DNA of 13,160 bases from Lentisphaeria bacterium (GTDB taxonomy: Bacteria > Verrucomicrobiota > Lentisphaeria > Oligosphaerales > Oligosphaeraceae): NCBI GenBank assembly GCA_016303095.1, contig JAEDMH010000061.1:1-13160 (forward strand). Reading direction: 5' to 3'. The notes beneath the pieces are model-generated. The model was not told the DNA's origin. It did not search any database and saw only the letters and a list, made by a program, of their open reading frames with translations. The translations under genes and the position numbers were made by a program. Of the stretch, positions 1-6,367 are shown in pieces. Within the stretch, counting starts at the first letter, position 1, and every line of letters starts with the position of its first letter.

Positions 1-13
1 AAAGCATAAAGAA

Positions 14-54
14 GCCGGTCCACGCATGGCATGGGCCGGCCTCTTTTGTTTTTT
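14..54 (+). terminator. Rho-independent terminator of an upstream gene outside the window
   Basis: An 8-bp stem (GCCGGTCC at 14-21 with GGGCCGGC at 33-40, one G-T wobble) with an 11-nt loop is followed by a T-rich tract (44-54, one G). No gene lies in the window before it, so it probably ends a transcript entering from the left. Confidence 0.75.
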
Positions 55-236
55 GCGCCAACACACTGGACTCAAGACTGCTCTCCGTGGCCTTCTGCGC
101 CCGGCTCTCCGTGGCGACGGCAGCTCCCCCCAAGGGGCGCATCACCCGGTGCGCCCATGGGCTTTCCCACCATTCGGGAAAACCGCCCAACCCCGCAGAC
201 CATCCCCCCTATTTCAATGGGAAGCCGCTCTTAACA
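55..236. other. Gene-free stretch with short repeats and one hairpin
   Basis: I find no convincing gene here. The stretch holds an 11-bp direct repeat (CTCTCCGTGGC at 81-91 and 105-115) and a perfect 7-bp inverted repeat (GGGCGCA at 135-141 with TGCGCCC at 150-156, 8-nt loop). An 88-codon frame starts inside the upstream terminator and runs into the AT-rich promoter region, so I do not regard it as coding. Confidence 0.5.
78..117 (-). repeat. CACGGAG-type dispersed repeat, reverse orientation
   Basis: Read on the minus strand, this segment has two CCACGGAGAG units separated by a GCCGGGCGCAGAAGG-like spacer. The copy at 9404-9455 on the plus strand has the same elements in a similar order: a CACGGAG unit, then GCCGGGC, CACAGAG and ACGGAG. 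The similarity was judged by eye, and boundaries are approximate. Confidence 0.45.
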
Positions 237-255
237 AATCCAACTATATTGGATT
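237..255. promoter_or_regulatory. 19-bp dyad upstream of the pilin-gene promoter
   Basis: AATCCAA (237-243) and TTGGATT (249-255) form a perfect 7-bp inverted repeat with a 5-bp spacer, 33 bp before the -35 element. The size and position would suit a dimeric activator, but there is no evidence of a bound protein. Confidence 0.3.
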
Positions 256-288
256 CATGATATTTTTTTCAGATTTTCTTTGGAATGC

Positions 289-316
289 TTGATTTTCCGA
301 AAAAAGTTCCTATAAT
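289..316 (+). promoter_or_regulatory. Sigma-70-type promoter of the pilin-like gene
   Basis: TTGATT (289-294, 4/6 of the -35 consensus) and TATAAT (311-316, perfect -10) are separated by 16 bp in an AT-rich pocket that stands out from its GC-rich surroundings. Transcription would begin near 323, giving a leader of about 190 nt before the ATG at 512. Confidence 0.7.
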
Positions 317-339
317 TTGAGCGCGCCTGGCTCCGTTCG

Positions 340-470
340 TGGAATCCCCTGTGTGAAGTCAGGTCATTTTGTGTCGAACCGAGGCTTTTGAGGGAGGAAG
401 TCGGGGGTGTTCCCTGGTTTCCGGAACAGGCCGGAGGACGGCGCAGAAGGATGTTTCATAGGGGATTCCA
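340..470 (+). promoter_or_regulatory. Structured 5' leader with long-range helix
   Basis: TGGAATCCCCTGTG (340-353) can pair with CATAGGGGATTCCA (457-470) over 14 consecutive positions, 13 of them Watson-Crick and one G-U wobble. The helix encloses 103 nt that contain smaller possible hairpins (for example TCCGG/CCGGA near 431-446). It lies between the promoter and the pilin-like start codon. I could not match it to a riboswitch, SRP RNA, RNase P RNA, tmRNA or 6S RNA from memory. Alternatives are a separate small RNA or a 131-bp miniature element with 14-bp imperfect terminal inverted repeats. Confidence 0.4.
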
Positions 471-511
471 GCTACGTTTCCCATTCTTCCCTCTCTTTCC
501 TCCGTCGTCTT

Positions 512-1366
512 ATGAGAAAATTCTTCACCCTCATTGAATTGCTGGTGGTTATCGCCATCATCGCCATCTTGGCGGCCATGCTGCTGCCTGCCCTCTCCAA
601 GGCCCGGGAAAAGGCCCGCAGCATTTCCTGCATCAACAACCTGAAGTCCGTCGGACTGATGAATGCCTTGTATCAGAACGACTACGACGACTATTTCCTC
701 ACCGCCTTCACCCAGTTCCCCGAGGCCTCCGTCCAGAATGCCGTGGGCAATCGCTCCACTACCCCCTGGCAGATCTTCCTTCACGTGGCCTACGGCGTGG
801 ATGGCAAGGCCATGGAGTGCCCCGCCACCAACAAGCAGGGCACCGTGGAGTTCATTCGTCGGGGAAAGACCGGCATTGAAAACCTCATCAAGTCTGGCTA
901 TTTCGCCACCGTCGCCCAGGCTAAGAACTTCTCCTACGGCATCAACTTCAGTTCCTTCGGCAAGTTCCAACTGCCCTACAATGCGGTCGGCAGCCCCAGC
1001 AACTGGGACAATACCTGCACTTGCACCAAAATCGAGGAGATCAGCGCCCAAAAGGCCCAGTTGAACCGGCTGATTCTCATGGGTGACTCCACTTGCCTGG
1101 ACGAAGTGGATTCCGCGACTCGTCCCCTCCTGGATGGCGGAAATTCCCTTATGATTCAGAACAACAACGTCTATCCCGTCCGGGTGCCCGCCGCAGGATA
1201 CTACTCCGTCCATGCCCGCCACTCCGAACGGATCAACTTCGTCTTCGCCGATAACCATGCAGAACAGGTTACTCCCCAGCAGATTGATATCAATGGCACG
1301 GATGGCAAGCCGTACTGGTTCCCCCGGCGCAAGCTTGGCGCCACCAATGGCTGGTATACGCCCTAA
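512..1366 (+). CDS. Type IV pilin/pseudopilin-like protein with prepilin N-terminal methylation motif
   Basis: A 284-residue protein of the pilin/type II secretion pseudopilin-like class, which is highly amplified in Lentisphaerota and Planctomycetes; individual roles are mostly unknown. The N-terminus (MRKFFTLIE) is followed by a hydrophobic helix to about residue 28. E9 corresponds to mature Glu5, but the residue before the cleavage site is Phe4, not the classical Gly. C40-x-NNLK follows the helix. Near the C-terminus, H237 is followed after nine residues by D247-N248, a variant of the H-x9-DG motif seen in these families. I chose ATG 512 because the prepilin motif starts there. A GTG at 407 behind GGAGGAAG (393-400) would add 35 residues of poor quality and lies within the structured leader. 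ATG 512 has no Shine-Dalgarno site, only a pyrimidine tract (484-511). The gene is monocistronic, with its own promoter and terminator. Confidence 0.85.
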   Translation: MRKFFTLIELLVVIAIIAILAAMLLPALSKAREKARSISCINNLKSVGLMNALYQNDYDDYFLTAFTQFPEASVQNAVGNRSTTPWQIFLHVAYGVDGKAMECPATNKQGTVEFIRRGKTGIENLIKSGYFATVAQAKNFSYGINFSSFGKFQLPYNAVGSPSNWDNTCTCTKIEEISAQKAQLNRLILMGDSTCLDEVDSATRPLLDGGNSLMIQNNNVYPVRVPAAGYYSVHARHSERINFVFADNHAEQVTPQQIDINGTDGKPYWFPRRKLGATNGWYTP

Positions 1367-1405
1367 TCTAGGAAAACACGCCAAAACGGCGTAAGGGATC
1401 CCGCC

Positions 1406-1447
1406 AACGGAGGGAAGGCTCCCCCAATGCCTTCCCTCCGTTTTTTT
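1406..1447 (+). terminator. Strong rho-independent terminator after the pilin-like gene
   Basis: A perfect 14-bp stem (1406-1419 with 1429-1442) closes a 9-nt loop, and seven T residues (1441-1447) follow. It lies 40 nt after the stop codon. Confidence 0.93.
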
Positions 1448-1680
1448 GTCTCCCCAAACCAAGAAAAGGAAAACCACCCCGAAGAAAAAAACAGGAATTT
1501 CTCCCTCTCTTCTCTGGTTGTATGGAAAAGAAATGATAGATTAAGCAAACGTGAAATCTTCAGGGGAGAGAATGTGCGTGTTCTCTCCCGGGGGAGGTAG
1601 GAAAAGAGGATTTTGGCTTTTTTGGGGGGTGGGTTTATCCGGAGATTTTCCATGTTGAGGACAATCAGGAGGTGTGCAGG
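1448..1680. other. Upstream region of the zinc operon
   Basis: This 233-nt stretch holds no gene. It is purine-rich and must contain the promoter of the arsR-type gene, but I see no convincing pair: TGATAGATT (1534-1542) resembles an extended -10 element without a good -35. The dyad at 1564-1589 and the Shine-Dalgarno site at 1667-1672 are listed separately or with their gene. Confidence 0.5.
1564..1589. promoter_or_regulatory. Perfect 9-bp inverted repeat, candidate operator
   Basis: GGGAGAGAA (1564-1572) and TTCTCTCCC (1581-1589) form a perfect dyad with an 8-nt spacer, about 90 nt before the repressor gene and just downstream of a weak -10-like element. No T tract follows, so it is not a typical terminator. 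It does not resemble the 12-2-12 TGAACA-type SmtB/CzrA operators I know, so assigning it to the adjacent regulator is inference from position. Confidence 0.35.
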
Positions 1681-2019
1681 ATGAAGACAAAAAGAGAGGA
1701 GAATGGGGGGGAGTCGTTTTCGGGGGAGATGGAAGGGGATTTGACCCTTTCCCGGATGGCGGAGTTTTTCCAGGGCTTTTCGGACTTCACCCGGTTGAAG
1801 ATCATCAACGCCCTGTTGGTGTCGGAGCTCTGTGTGGCGGAGATTTCCTCGCTTCTGGGGATGACTCCCCCGGCCATTTCCCATCATCTCTTCCATCTGA
1901 AGCGTCTTCGTTTAGTGGGGAGTCGTCGGGAGGGGCGTCGTGTGGTGTATTTTTTGGCGGATGGGCACATTCGGCAGATTTTTGAAGTGTGCCGAGAGCA
2001 TTGCGGGGAGGGGCGTTAG
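1681..2019 (+). CDS. ArsR/SmtB-family metal-responsive repressor, probable zinc sensor
   Basis: A 112-residue winged-helix regulator. ArsR/SmtB proteins repress metal-export genes and leave DNA when metal binds. The recognition-helix region is around residues 60-76 (TPPAISHHLFHLKRLRLV), and the beta wing holds R82-REGRRVVYFL. The C-terminal helix carries D94-x-H96-x10-H107-x2-E110, which exactly matches the spacing of the alpha-5 zinc site of SmtB (D104/H106/H117/E120). C51 in ELCV also corresponds to the alpha-3 cysteine region, but a full alpha-3N cysteine site is absent. This favours zinc (or cobalt) over arsenic or cadmium sensing. ATG 1681 is chosen because AGGAGG (1667-1672) lies 8 nt upstream; the in-frame GTG at 1672 overlaps that site. 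The stop is 2 nt before the transporter, indicating one operon and feedback control of export. Confidence 0.9.
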   Translation: MKTKREENGGESFSGEMEGDLTLSRMAEFFQGFSDFTRLKIINALLVSELCVAEISSLLGMTPPAISHHLFHLKRLRLVGSRREGRRVVYFLADGHIRQIFEVCREHCGEGR

Positions 2020-2021
2020 CC

Positions 2022-2906
2022 ATGGGCCACGGGCATCACCACCATCATCACCCTTCCCCGGTTGGGGAAGGGAAGGCAACCATTCTTCTGTTGGCCATTC
2101 TGCTGAACGTGGTCTTTGCCGCCGGGGAGTTCTGGGCGGGGGTGGTGTGGCATTCCTCCGGACTGAAGGCGGATGCCGGACACAATCTGGGGGACGTGGG
2201 AAGCCTGGCCATCTCCTTGCTGGCGATCCTCCTTCTGCGGATGCCCCCTCGGGGACGCTTCACCTACGGCTTCAAGCGGGGGACGGTTCTGGCCTCTCTC
2301 CTGAATGGCCTGCTCCTCTCCTGGGCCGCTCTTCTGATTCTCTGGGAGGGCATCCAGCGCCTCTCCCATCCCCTGCCTGTCCAGGGATGGGGCGTGGGAG
2401 GCATGGCCTTCCTGGGCATCCTGGTGAACGGGGGGACGGTGTGGCTGCTGGCCCGTCAGACACATCGGGATCTCAATCTCCAAGGCGCCTTCCTCCACAT
2501 GGTCGCCGATACTCTGGTCTCCCTGGGCGTGCTCCTGGCTGGCCTCCTGGTGGAACTCACCGGATGGAATCTCCTGGACCCCCTGGTGGCCATCGCCGTG
2601 GCCCTCCTCATTCTCGTCTCTTCCTGGGGACTCCTGAAGGAAAGCCTCTACCTCGCCCTAGACGCCGCCCCTGAAGGCTTAAATCCCCAGGAACTCCAGA
2701 AGAAAGTCGCCACCCTGTCCGGCGTGCGCCAAGTCCCCTGCCTCCGCCTCCGCGCCCTCTCCACCACCGAGGAAGAAGCAATCCTCCATGTTGTCCCCGA
2801 AGCAAGCGCCAACCTCCCGGAACTCCACCAGGCAATCCAAGAACTCCTCCCAGAATCCCTCCACCATAATCTCCATCTGGTCTGGGAAAGAAAAGACACT
2901 CCCTAG
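2022..2906 (+). CDS. Cation diffusion facilitator (CzcD/ZitB-type zinc exporter)
   Basis: A 294-residue inner-membrane antiporter predicted to export Zn(II), and perhaps Co(II) or Cd(II), in exchange for protons. The N-terminus is a metal-binding-like histidine cluster (MGHG followed by six His, H5-H10). About six membrane segments follow. The paired transport-site motifs are present: H54-x3-D58 in the second helix and H159-x3-D163 in the fifth, the HD-HD pattern typical of zinc CDFs. GWNLLDPLVAI precedes the sixth helix, and a cytosolic C-terminal domain starts near residue 215. ATG 2022 begins exactly at the His-rich leader and has GGGGAGGGG (2005-2013) upstream; an in-frame GTG at 1989 would lie inside the repressor gene. 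The upstream SmtB-like gene is the probable regulator. Identification is firm; exact metal specificity is inferred. Confidence 0.93.
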   Translation: MGHGHHHHHHPSPVGEGKATILLLAILLNVVFAAGEFWAGVVWHSSGLKADAGHNLGDVGSLAISLLAILLLRMPPRGRFTYGFKRGTVLASLLNGLLLSWAALLILWEGIQRLSHPLPVQGWGVGGMAFLGILVNGGTVWLLARQTHRDLNLQGAFLHMVADTLVSLGVLLAGLLVELTGWNLLDPLVAIAVALLILVSSWGLLKESLYLALDAAPEGLNPQELQKKVATLSGVRQVPCLRLRALSTTEEEAILHVVPEASANLPELHQAIQELLPESLHHNLHLVWERKDTP

Positions 2907-2996
2907 GAATCAGAGGGGAGGAAGGGGGGGGGGCGAGATAGGACAAATCATGACAAGGCGGCAGGATTTTGGGCACTTTAGACGAACTCCCGCCAA

Positions 2997-3062
2997 AATT
3001 GGGTGATATCCCCCAATTCCGGTGTATATTATGCCGGTTACTCGTTTTGTCCTGTTTTGTCC
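2997..3062 (+). promoter_or_regulatory. Probable fusA promoter/leader region
   Basis: The 180-nt gap before fusA holds a 7-bp inverted repeat (AATTGGG at 2997-3003 with CCCAATT at 3012-3018), then -10-like TATATT (3025-3030) or TATTAT (3027-3032) without a clear -35. A 9-nt direct repeat GTTTTGTCC (3044-3052, 3054-3062) follows. No terminator was found after the transporter gene; a run of ten G (2924-2933) lies just after its stop. Confidence 0.35.
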
Positions 3063-3086
3063 CGATTTTTCTTTTTCTTTTGACCT

Positions 3087-5183
3087 ATGGCACGCAGTTA
3101 TCCCCTTGACCATGTCCGGAATATCGGCATCATGGCCCACATTGACGCTGGCAAGACCACCTGTACGGAGCGCATCCTCTATTACACGGGGCGCACCCAC
3201 AAGTTGGGGGAGACCCACGATGGTTCCGCCACCATGGACTTCATGGAGGAGGAGAAGGAGCGTGGCATCACCATCATGAGTGCGGCCACCACCTGCATTT
3301 GGAATGACAACATGATCAATATCATCGACACTCCCGGACACGTGGACTTCACGGTGGAAGTGGAGCGTTCCCTGCGGATTTTGGACGGGGCCATTGGTCT
3401 GTTCTGCGCCGTGGGCGGGGTGGAGCCCCAGTCGGAGACGGTGTGGCACCAGGCCACCAAGTACAACGTTCCCCGGATTTGCTTTGTGAACAAGATGGAT
3501 CGGACGGGGGCCAACTTCTTCTCCGTGGTGGAGCAGATTCGGGAGGTGTTGGGAGCCAATGCGGTGCCCATCTGCATTCCCATTGGGGAAGGTCCGGATT
3601 TCAAGGGCATCATCGACCTGGTGAAGATGGTCCAGGTGACCTACAAGGAAGAGAAGACGGGCACCGTGCCCGTGGATGCCCCCATTGCTCCCGAGCATTT
3701 GGAGTATGCGGAGAAGTGGCGGAAGAACCTCATTGAGGCGGCCGCCGAGCTGGATGACACCCTGATGGACAAGTACCTGGGGGGCGAGGATCCCACCGAG
3801 GAGGAGATCGTCAACGCCGTGCGTCTGGGCACCCATCGCCAGGAGATCTTCCCCGTGCTGTGCGGCACCGCCTTCCGGAACAAGGGCATCCGCCGTCTGC
3901 TCAACGCCATCATCAGCTATCTGCCCAGCCCCATGGATCTGCCTGCCTGCAAGGCCCATACCCTGGAGGGAGAAGAGGTGGAGCGCCGGGCTGACGACGA
4001 GCAGAACACCGCCGCCTTGGCCTTCAAGGTGGTCAGCGACCGGGAAGTGGGCAAGCTGGTCTATGTCCGGGTCTACTCCGGCGCCCTGACCTGCGGCACC
4101 TACGTGACCAACACCAACAAGGGCCGCCAGCAGAGAATCGGACGCATCTTCCGGATGCACGCCAACCATCGGGAAAACATCGATGTGCTCTATGCCGGAG
4201 AGATCGGCGCCTTGGTGGGACTCTCCGACACCGTCACCGGGGACACCCTCTGCAACGAGGAATCCCAGGTCACCCTGGAGAGCATCACCTTCCCCGCCCC
4301 CGTGATCTCCATCGCCGTCACCCCCAAGTCCCATGCGGACCGGGACAAGTTGATGATCGCCCTGGGCAAGCTGGCCGAGGAAGATCCCACCTTCACCGTC
4401 CGGGTGGATCCTGAGACGGAGGACACGGTGATCTCCGGCATGGGCGAGCTCCATTTGGACATCATCATGGAGCGTCTCCGTCGGGAGTTCAAGGTGGATG
4501 TCACCGCCGGCGCCCCCGAAGTGGCCTACCGGGAGACCATCTCCAAGAAGGTCACCCACGAGGAGCGCCTCAAGAAGCAGACGGGTGGCCATGGACAGTT
4601 CGCCCACGTCATCTTCGACATCGAACCCCAGGAGCCTGGCAAGGGCTACGAGTTCGTCAACGATGTCAAGGGCGGCGACATTCCCAAGGACTACATCCCT
4701 GCCATCGAGAAGGGCTTCAAGGACGCCATGGAGACCGGCCCCATGTCCGGCTGCCCCTGCGTGGACTTCAAGATCACCCTGGTGGATGGTTCCTACCACA
4801 CGGTGGACTCCTCCGACATGGCCTTCCGCACCTGCGCCGCCACGGGCTTCAAGGCCGCCTTTGCCAAGGCCGCTCCCGTGCTGCTGGAGCCCATCATGAA
4901 GCTGACCATCTCCACGCCTGATGAATACTCCGGCAGCATCACCGGAAATCTCTGCGGGCTGCGGGGACAGGTCCAGGGAATGGAGATGGTGGGCAAGAAC
5001 CAGCAGATCCATGCTCTGGTTCCCCTCTCCAACCTCTTCGGATACACCAGCACCCTGCGGAACATGACCCAGGGACGGGCCGGCTTCAACATGGAGTTCT
5101 CCCATGACGCCCCCGTGCCCCAGAATGTGGCCGAGGAAGTGCTGGCCGCCCGGAAGAAGGCCCGTGAAGCCCGGGGCAAGTAA
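3087..5183 (+). CDS. fusA: Translation elongation factor G (EF-G)
   Basis: A 698-residue ribosomal translocation GTPase, full length for the family. GTPase motifs are all present: G1 AHIDAGKTT (residues 17-25), G2 in KERGITI, G3 DTPGHVD, G4 NKMDR and a G5-type GTAFRNKG. Later domains are recognisable from SGMGELHLDI (domain III), QTGGHGQFAHV (domain IV) and LCGLRGQVQGMEM (domain V). C26 stands where many EF-Gs have Thr (GKTTCTE). Stretches such as FCAVGGVEPQSETVW recall EF-G paralogues of spirochaetes and planctomycetes, so it may belong to such a subfamily; this needs a tree. It is a lone gene, without the usual rpsL-rpsG or tuf neighbours. No Shine-Dalgarno site is seen: the ATG follows a pyrimidine tract (3066-3086). 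A strong terminator follows. Confidence 0.96.
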   Translation: MARSYPLDHVRNIGIMAHIDAGKTTCTERILYYTGRTHKLGETHDGSATMDFMEEEKERGITIMSAATTCIWNDNMINIIDTPGHVDFTVEVERSLRILDGAIGLFCAVGGVEPQSETVWHQATKYNVPRICFVNKMDRTGANFFSVVEQIREVLGANAVPICIPIGEGPDFKGIIDLVKMVQVTYKEEKTGTVPVDAPIAPEHLEYAEKWRKNLIEAAAELDDTLMDKYLGGEDPTEEEIVNAVRLGTHRQEIFPVLCGTAFRNKGIRRLLNAIISYLPSPMDLPACKAHTLEGEEVERRADDEQNTAALAFKVVSDREVGKLVYVRVYSGALTCGTYVTNTNKGRQQRIGRIFRMHANHRENIDVLYAGEIGALVGLSDTVTGDTLCNEESQVTLESITFPAPVISIAVTPKSHADRDKLMIALGKLAEEDPTFTVRVDPETEDTVISGMGELHLDIIMERLRREFKVDVTAGAPEVAYRETISKKVTHEERLKKQTGGHGQFAHVIFDIEPQEPGKGYEFVNDVKGGDIPKDYIPAIEKGFKDAMETGPMSGCPCVDFKITLVDGSYHTVDSSDMAFRTCAATGFKAAFAKAAPVLLEPIMKLTISTPDEYSGSITGNLCGLRGQVQGMEMVGKNQQIHALVPLSNLFGYTSTLRNMTQGRAGFNMEFSHDAPVPQNVAEEVLAARKKAREARGK

Positions 5184-5209
5184 ACTTCCCTGACCCCCAG
5201 GAACGCGAC

Positions 5210-5257
5210 AACGCCGTCCCTTCCTCTCCCCCGAGGAAAGGGCGGCGTTTTTGCTTT
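5210..5257 (+). terminator. Strong rho-independent terminator after fusA
   Basis: A 17-bp stem (5210-5226 with 5233-5249; one G-U wobble and one C-A mismatch) closes a 6-nt loop and is followed by T5 GC T4. It starts 26 nt after the fusA stop. Confidence 0.92.
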
Positions 5258-5507
5258 TCCCATTCCCTCCCCAGGCCCCGGATGAGGGGCGGGAGACTGT
5301 TCCCTATGGGGGAGGGTGTGGGGGAGTTATATTAACCCCCATCGTTTCTCCGCGCCCCGGGATGAGGCAACTCCCCCCCCGGGGAAGGCTGAGGCAGGGA
5401 CGGTCGGCTCTTCCGCTTTGCCAGGGGATCCCCGGCGCCTCCCCCTCCCTGATTTCCCCCTCCTTCCTGGAGGAGTCTCCTCGTCCTTTTGCCCCTTTTT
5501 GCCTTTC

Positions 5508-6344
5508 ATGCTCAGCGACCGCGACTATTATTCCCGCCCCCCTCGCCGAAATCCCTGGGAGTTCTCCTCCTGGTCCGGGGTGTCGACTCTGATCTATCTC
5601 AATGCCATCGTCTTTCTCGTGGTCGCTCTCCTGGACGGCCATGGGACGCTGACCCAGGCCTTCGCTCTGGTGGGGAACAAGCCGTGGCAGCTGTGGCGCC
5701 TGGTGACCTACCAGTTCCTCCATGCCAACTTCTCTCATATCTTCATGAATATGTATGGCGTGTGGCTCTTTGGACGAATGGTGGAGCAGGCCCTGGGAAA
5801 AACCCGGTTCCTTCTGCTCTATTTCTTCTCCGGGATCTTGGGAGGGGTCTTCTTCCTCCTGGCCAATCAGGGCAGCCCCGTCTACTGCGTGGGGGCCTCC
5901 GGGGCGGAGTTCGGGGTCATGGTGGCGGCGGCCCTGGCGTTTCCCCAGGCCCAGTTCTTCCTTCTTCTTCCCCCCATTCCCGTGCGTCTCTGGGTGCTGG
6001 CCCTGGGCTACTGCGTCCTGGAAGTGGTGATGCTCAATGACAATGGCTCCATCGCCCATATCGCCCATCTGGGCGGCGCCTTGGGAGGATTCCTCTTCAT
6101 GCGCCGTCTCATGGGCCTTTCCCGCCGCTCCCCCTTCTCCCGGGAACCCGGAAGACGACCCTCGCCTCCGCCTCCTCGCCGCCCTCCCTTCTCCTCCCGG
6201 GAATCCGATGTCTCCGATGCGCCCATCGATTCCGAGGAGCTGAACCGTATCCTGGACAAGCTCTCCCGCCAGGGCATTGACCAGCTTACCCCCCGGGAGA
6301 AAGCCTCTCTGAGCCGGGCGGCGGAAGCCCTGAAACATCGTTAA
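5508..6344 (+). CDS. Rhomboid-family intramembrane serine protease with C-terminal cytosolic extension
   Basis: A 278-residue polytopic membrane protease of the rhomboid/GlpG class, which cuts transmembrane helices inside the bilayer. The first helix is at about 26-42. H72-x4-H77 and N81-M82 form the HANFSHIFMNM motif; the catalytic Ser is S131 (GASGA) and the catalytic His is H187 (AHLGG), so it should be active. After the membrane core comes an Arg/Pro-rich linker (about 200-225) and a helical tail from about 229 (SEELNRILDKLSRQGIDQL, then TPREKASL) that resembles the short domain ending many Bacteroidota and PVC rhomboids (DUF6576, from memory). ATG 5508 fits the start of the rhomboid N-terminus; an in-frame GTG at 5316 would add 64 low-complexity residues. 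A pyrimidine tract (5476-5507) replaces the Shine-Dalgarno site. It is the first gene of a close cluster with the GmhA-like gene and lptD; its substrate is unknown. Confidence 0.92.
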   Translation: MLSDRDYYSRPPRRNPWEFSSWSGVSTLIYLNAIVFLVVALLDGHGTLTQAFALVGNKPWQLWRLVTYQFLHANFSHIFMNMYGVWLFGRMVEQALGKTRFLLLYFFSGILGGVFFLLANQGSPVYCVGASGAEFGVMVAAALAFPQAQFFLLLPPIPVRLWVLALGYCVLEVVMLNDNGSIAHIAHLGGALGGFLFMRRLMGLSRRSPFSREPGRRPSPPPPRRPPFSSRESDVSDAPIDSEELNRILDKLSRQGIDQLTPREKASLSRAAEALKHR

Positions 6345-6367
6345 CATTTCTCCCTCTTTTCCCCAAG

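Noticed and set aside
26..292. 88-codon frame at the window start
   Set aside because: It begins inside a terminator stem-loop, runs into the promoter of the next gene, and has no protein-like features.
340..470. SRP RNA (GTCAGGTC at 358-365) or RNase P RNA (GGAGGAAGTC-like at 393-402)
   Set aside because: Only short fragments resemble the conserved motifs; the SRP GGAAG-loop partner and the RNase P P4 partner were not found.
407..511. GTG start at 407 with a good Shine-Dalgarno site for the pilin-like protein
   Set aside because: It would place 35 polar residues before the prepilin signal and lies within the structured leader. I prefer ATG 512, but this alternative is not excluded.
1378..1392. 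Small hairpin ACGCC-AAAAC-GGCGT after the pilin-like gene
   Set aside because: It is a 5-bp stem without a T tract; the strong terminator 15 nt later explains termination.
359..1477. 372-codon open frame antisense to the pilin-like gene
   Set aside because: It covers the terminator, the gene and the leader on the opposite strand; the sense frame has a clear prepilin motif.
2910..5105. 731-codon open frame antisense to fusA
   Set aside because: It mirrors the whole of fusA, whose identity is certain, and its translation is Gly/His/Leu-rich without motifs.
5275..5368. Near-direct repeat GCCCCGGATGAGG / GCCCCGGGATGAGG, and TATATT at 5328-5333 before the rhomboid gene
   Set aside because: The repeat is short and GC-rich with an indel, and no -35 accompanies the -10-like hexamer, so neither is strong enough to annotate.
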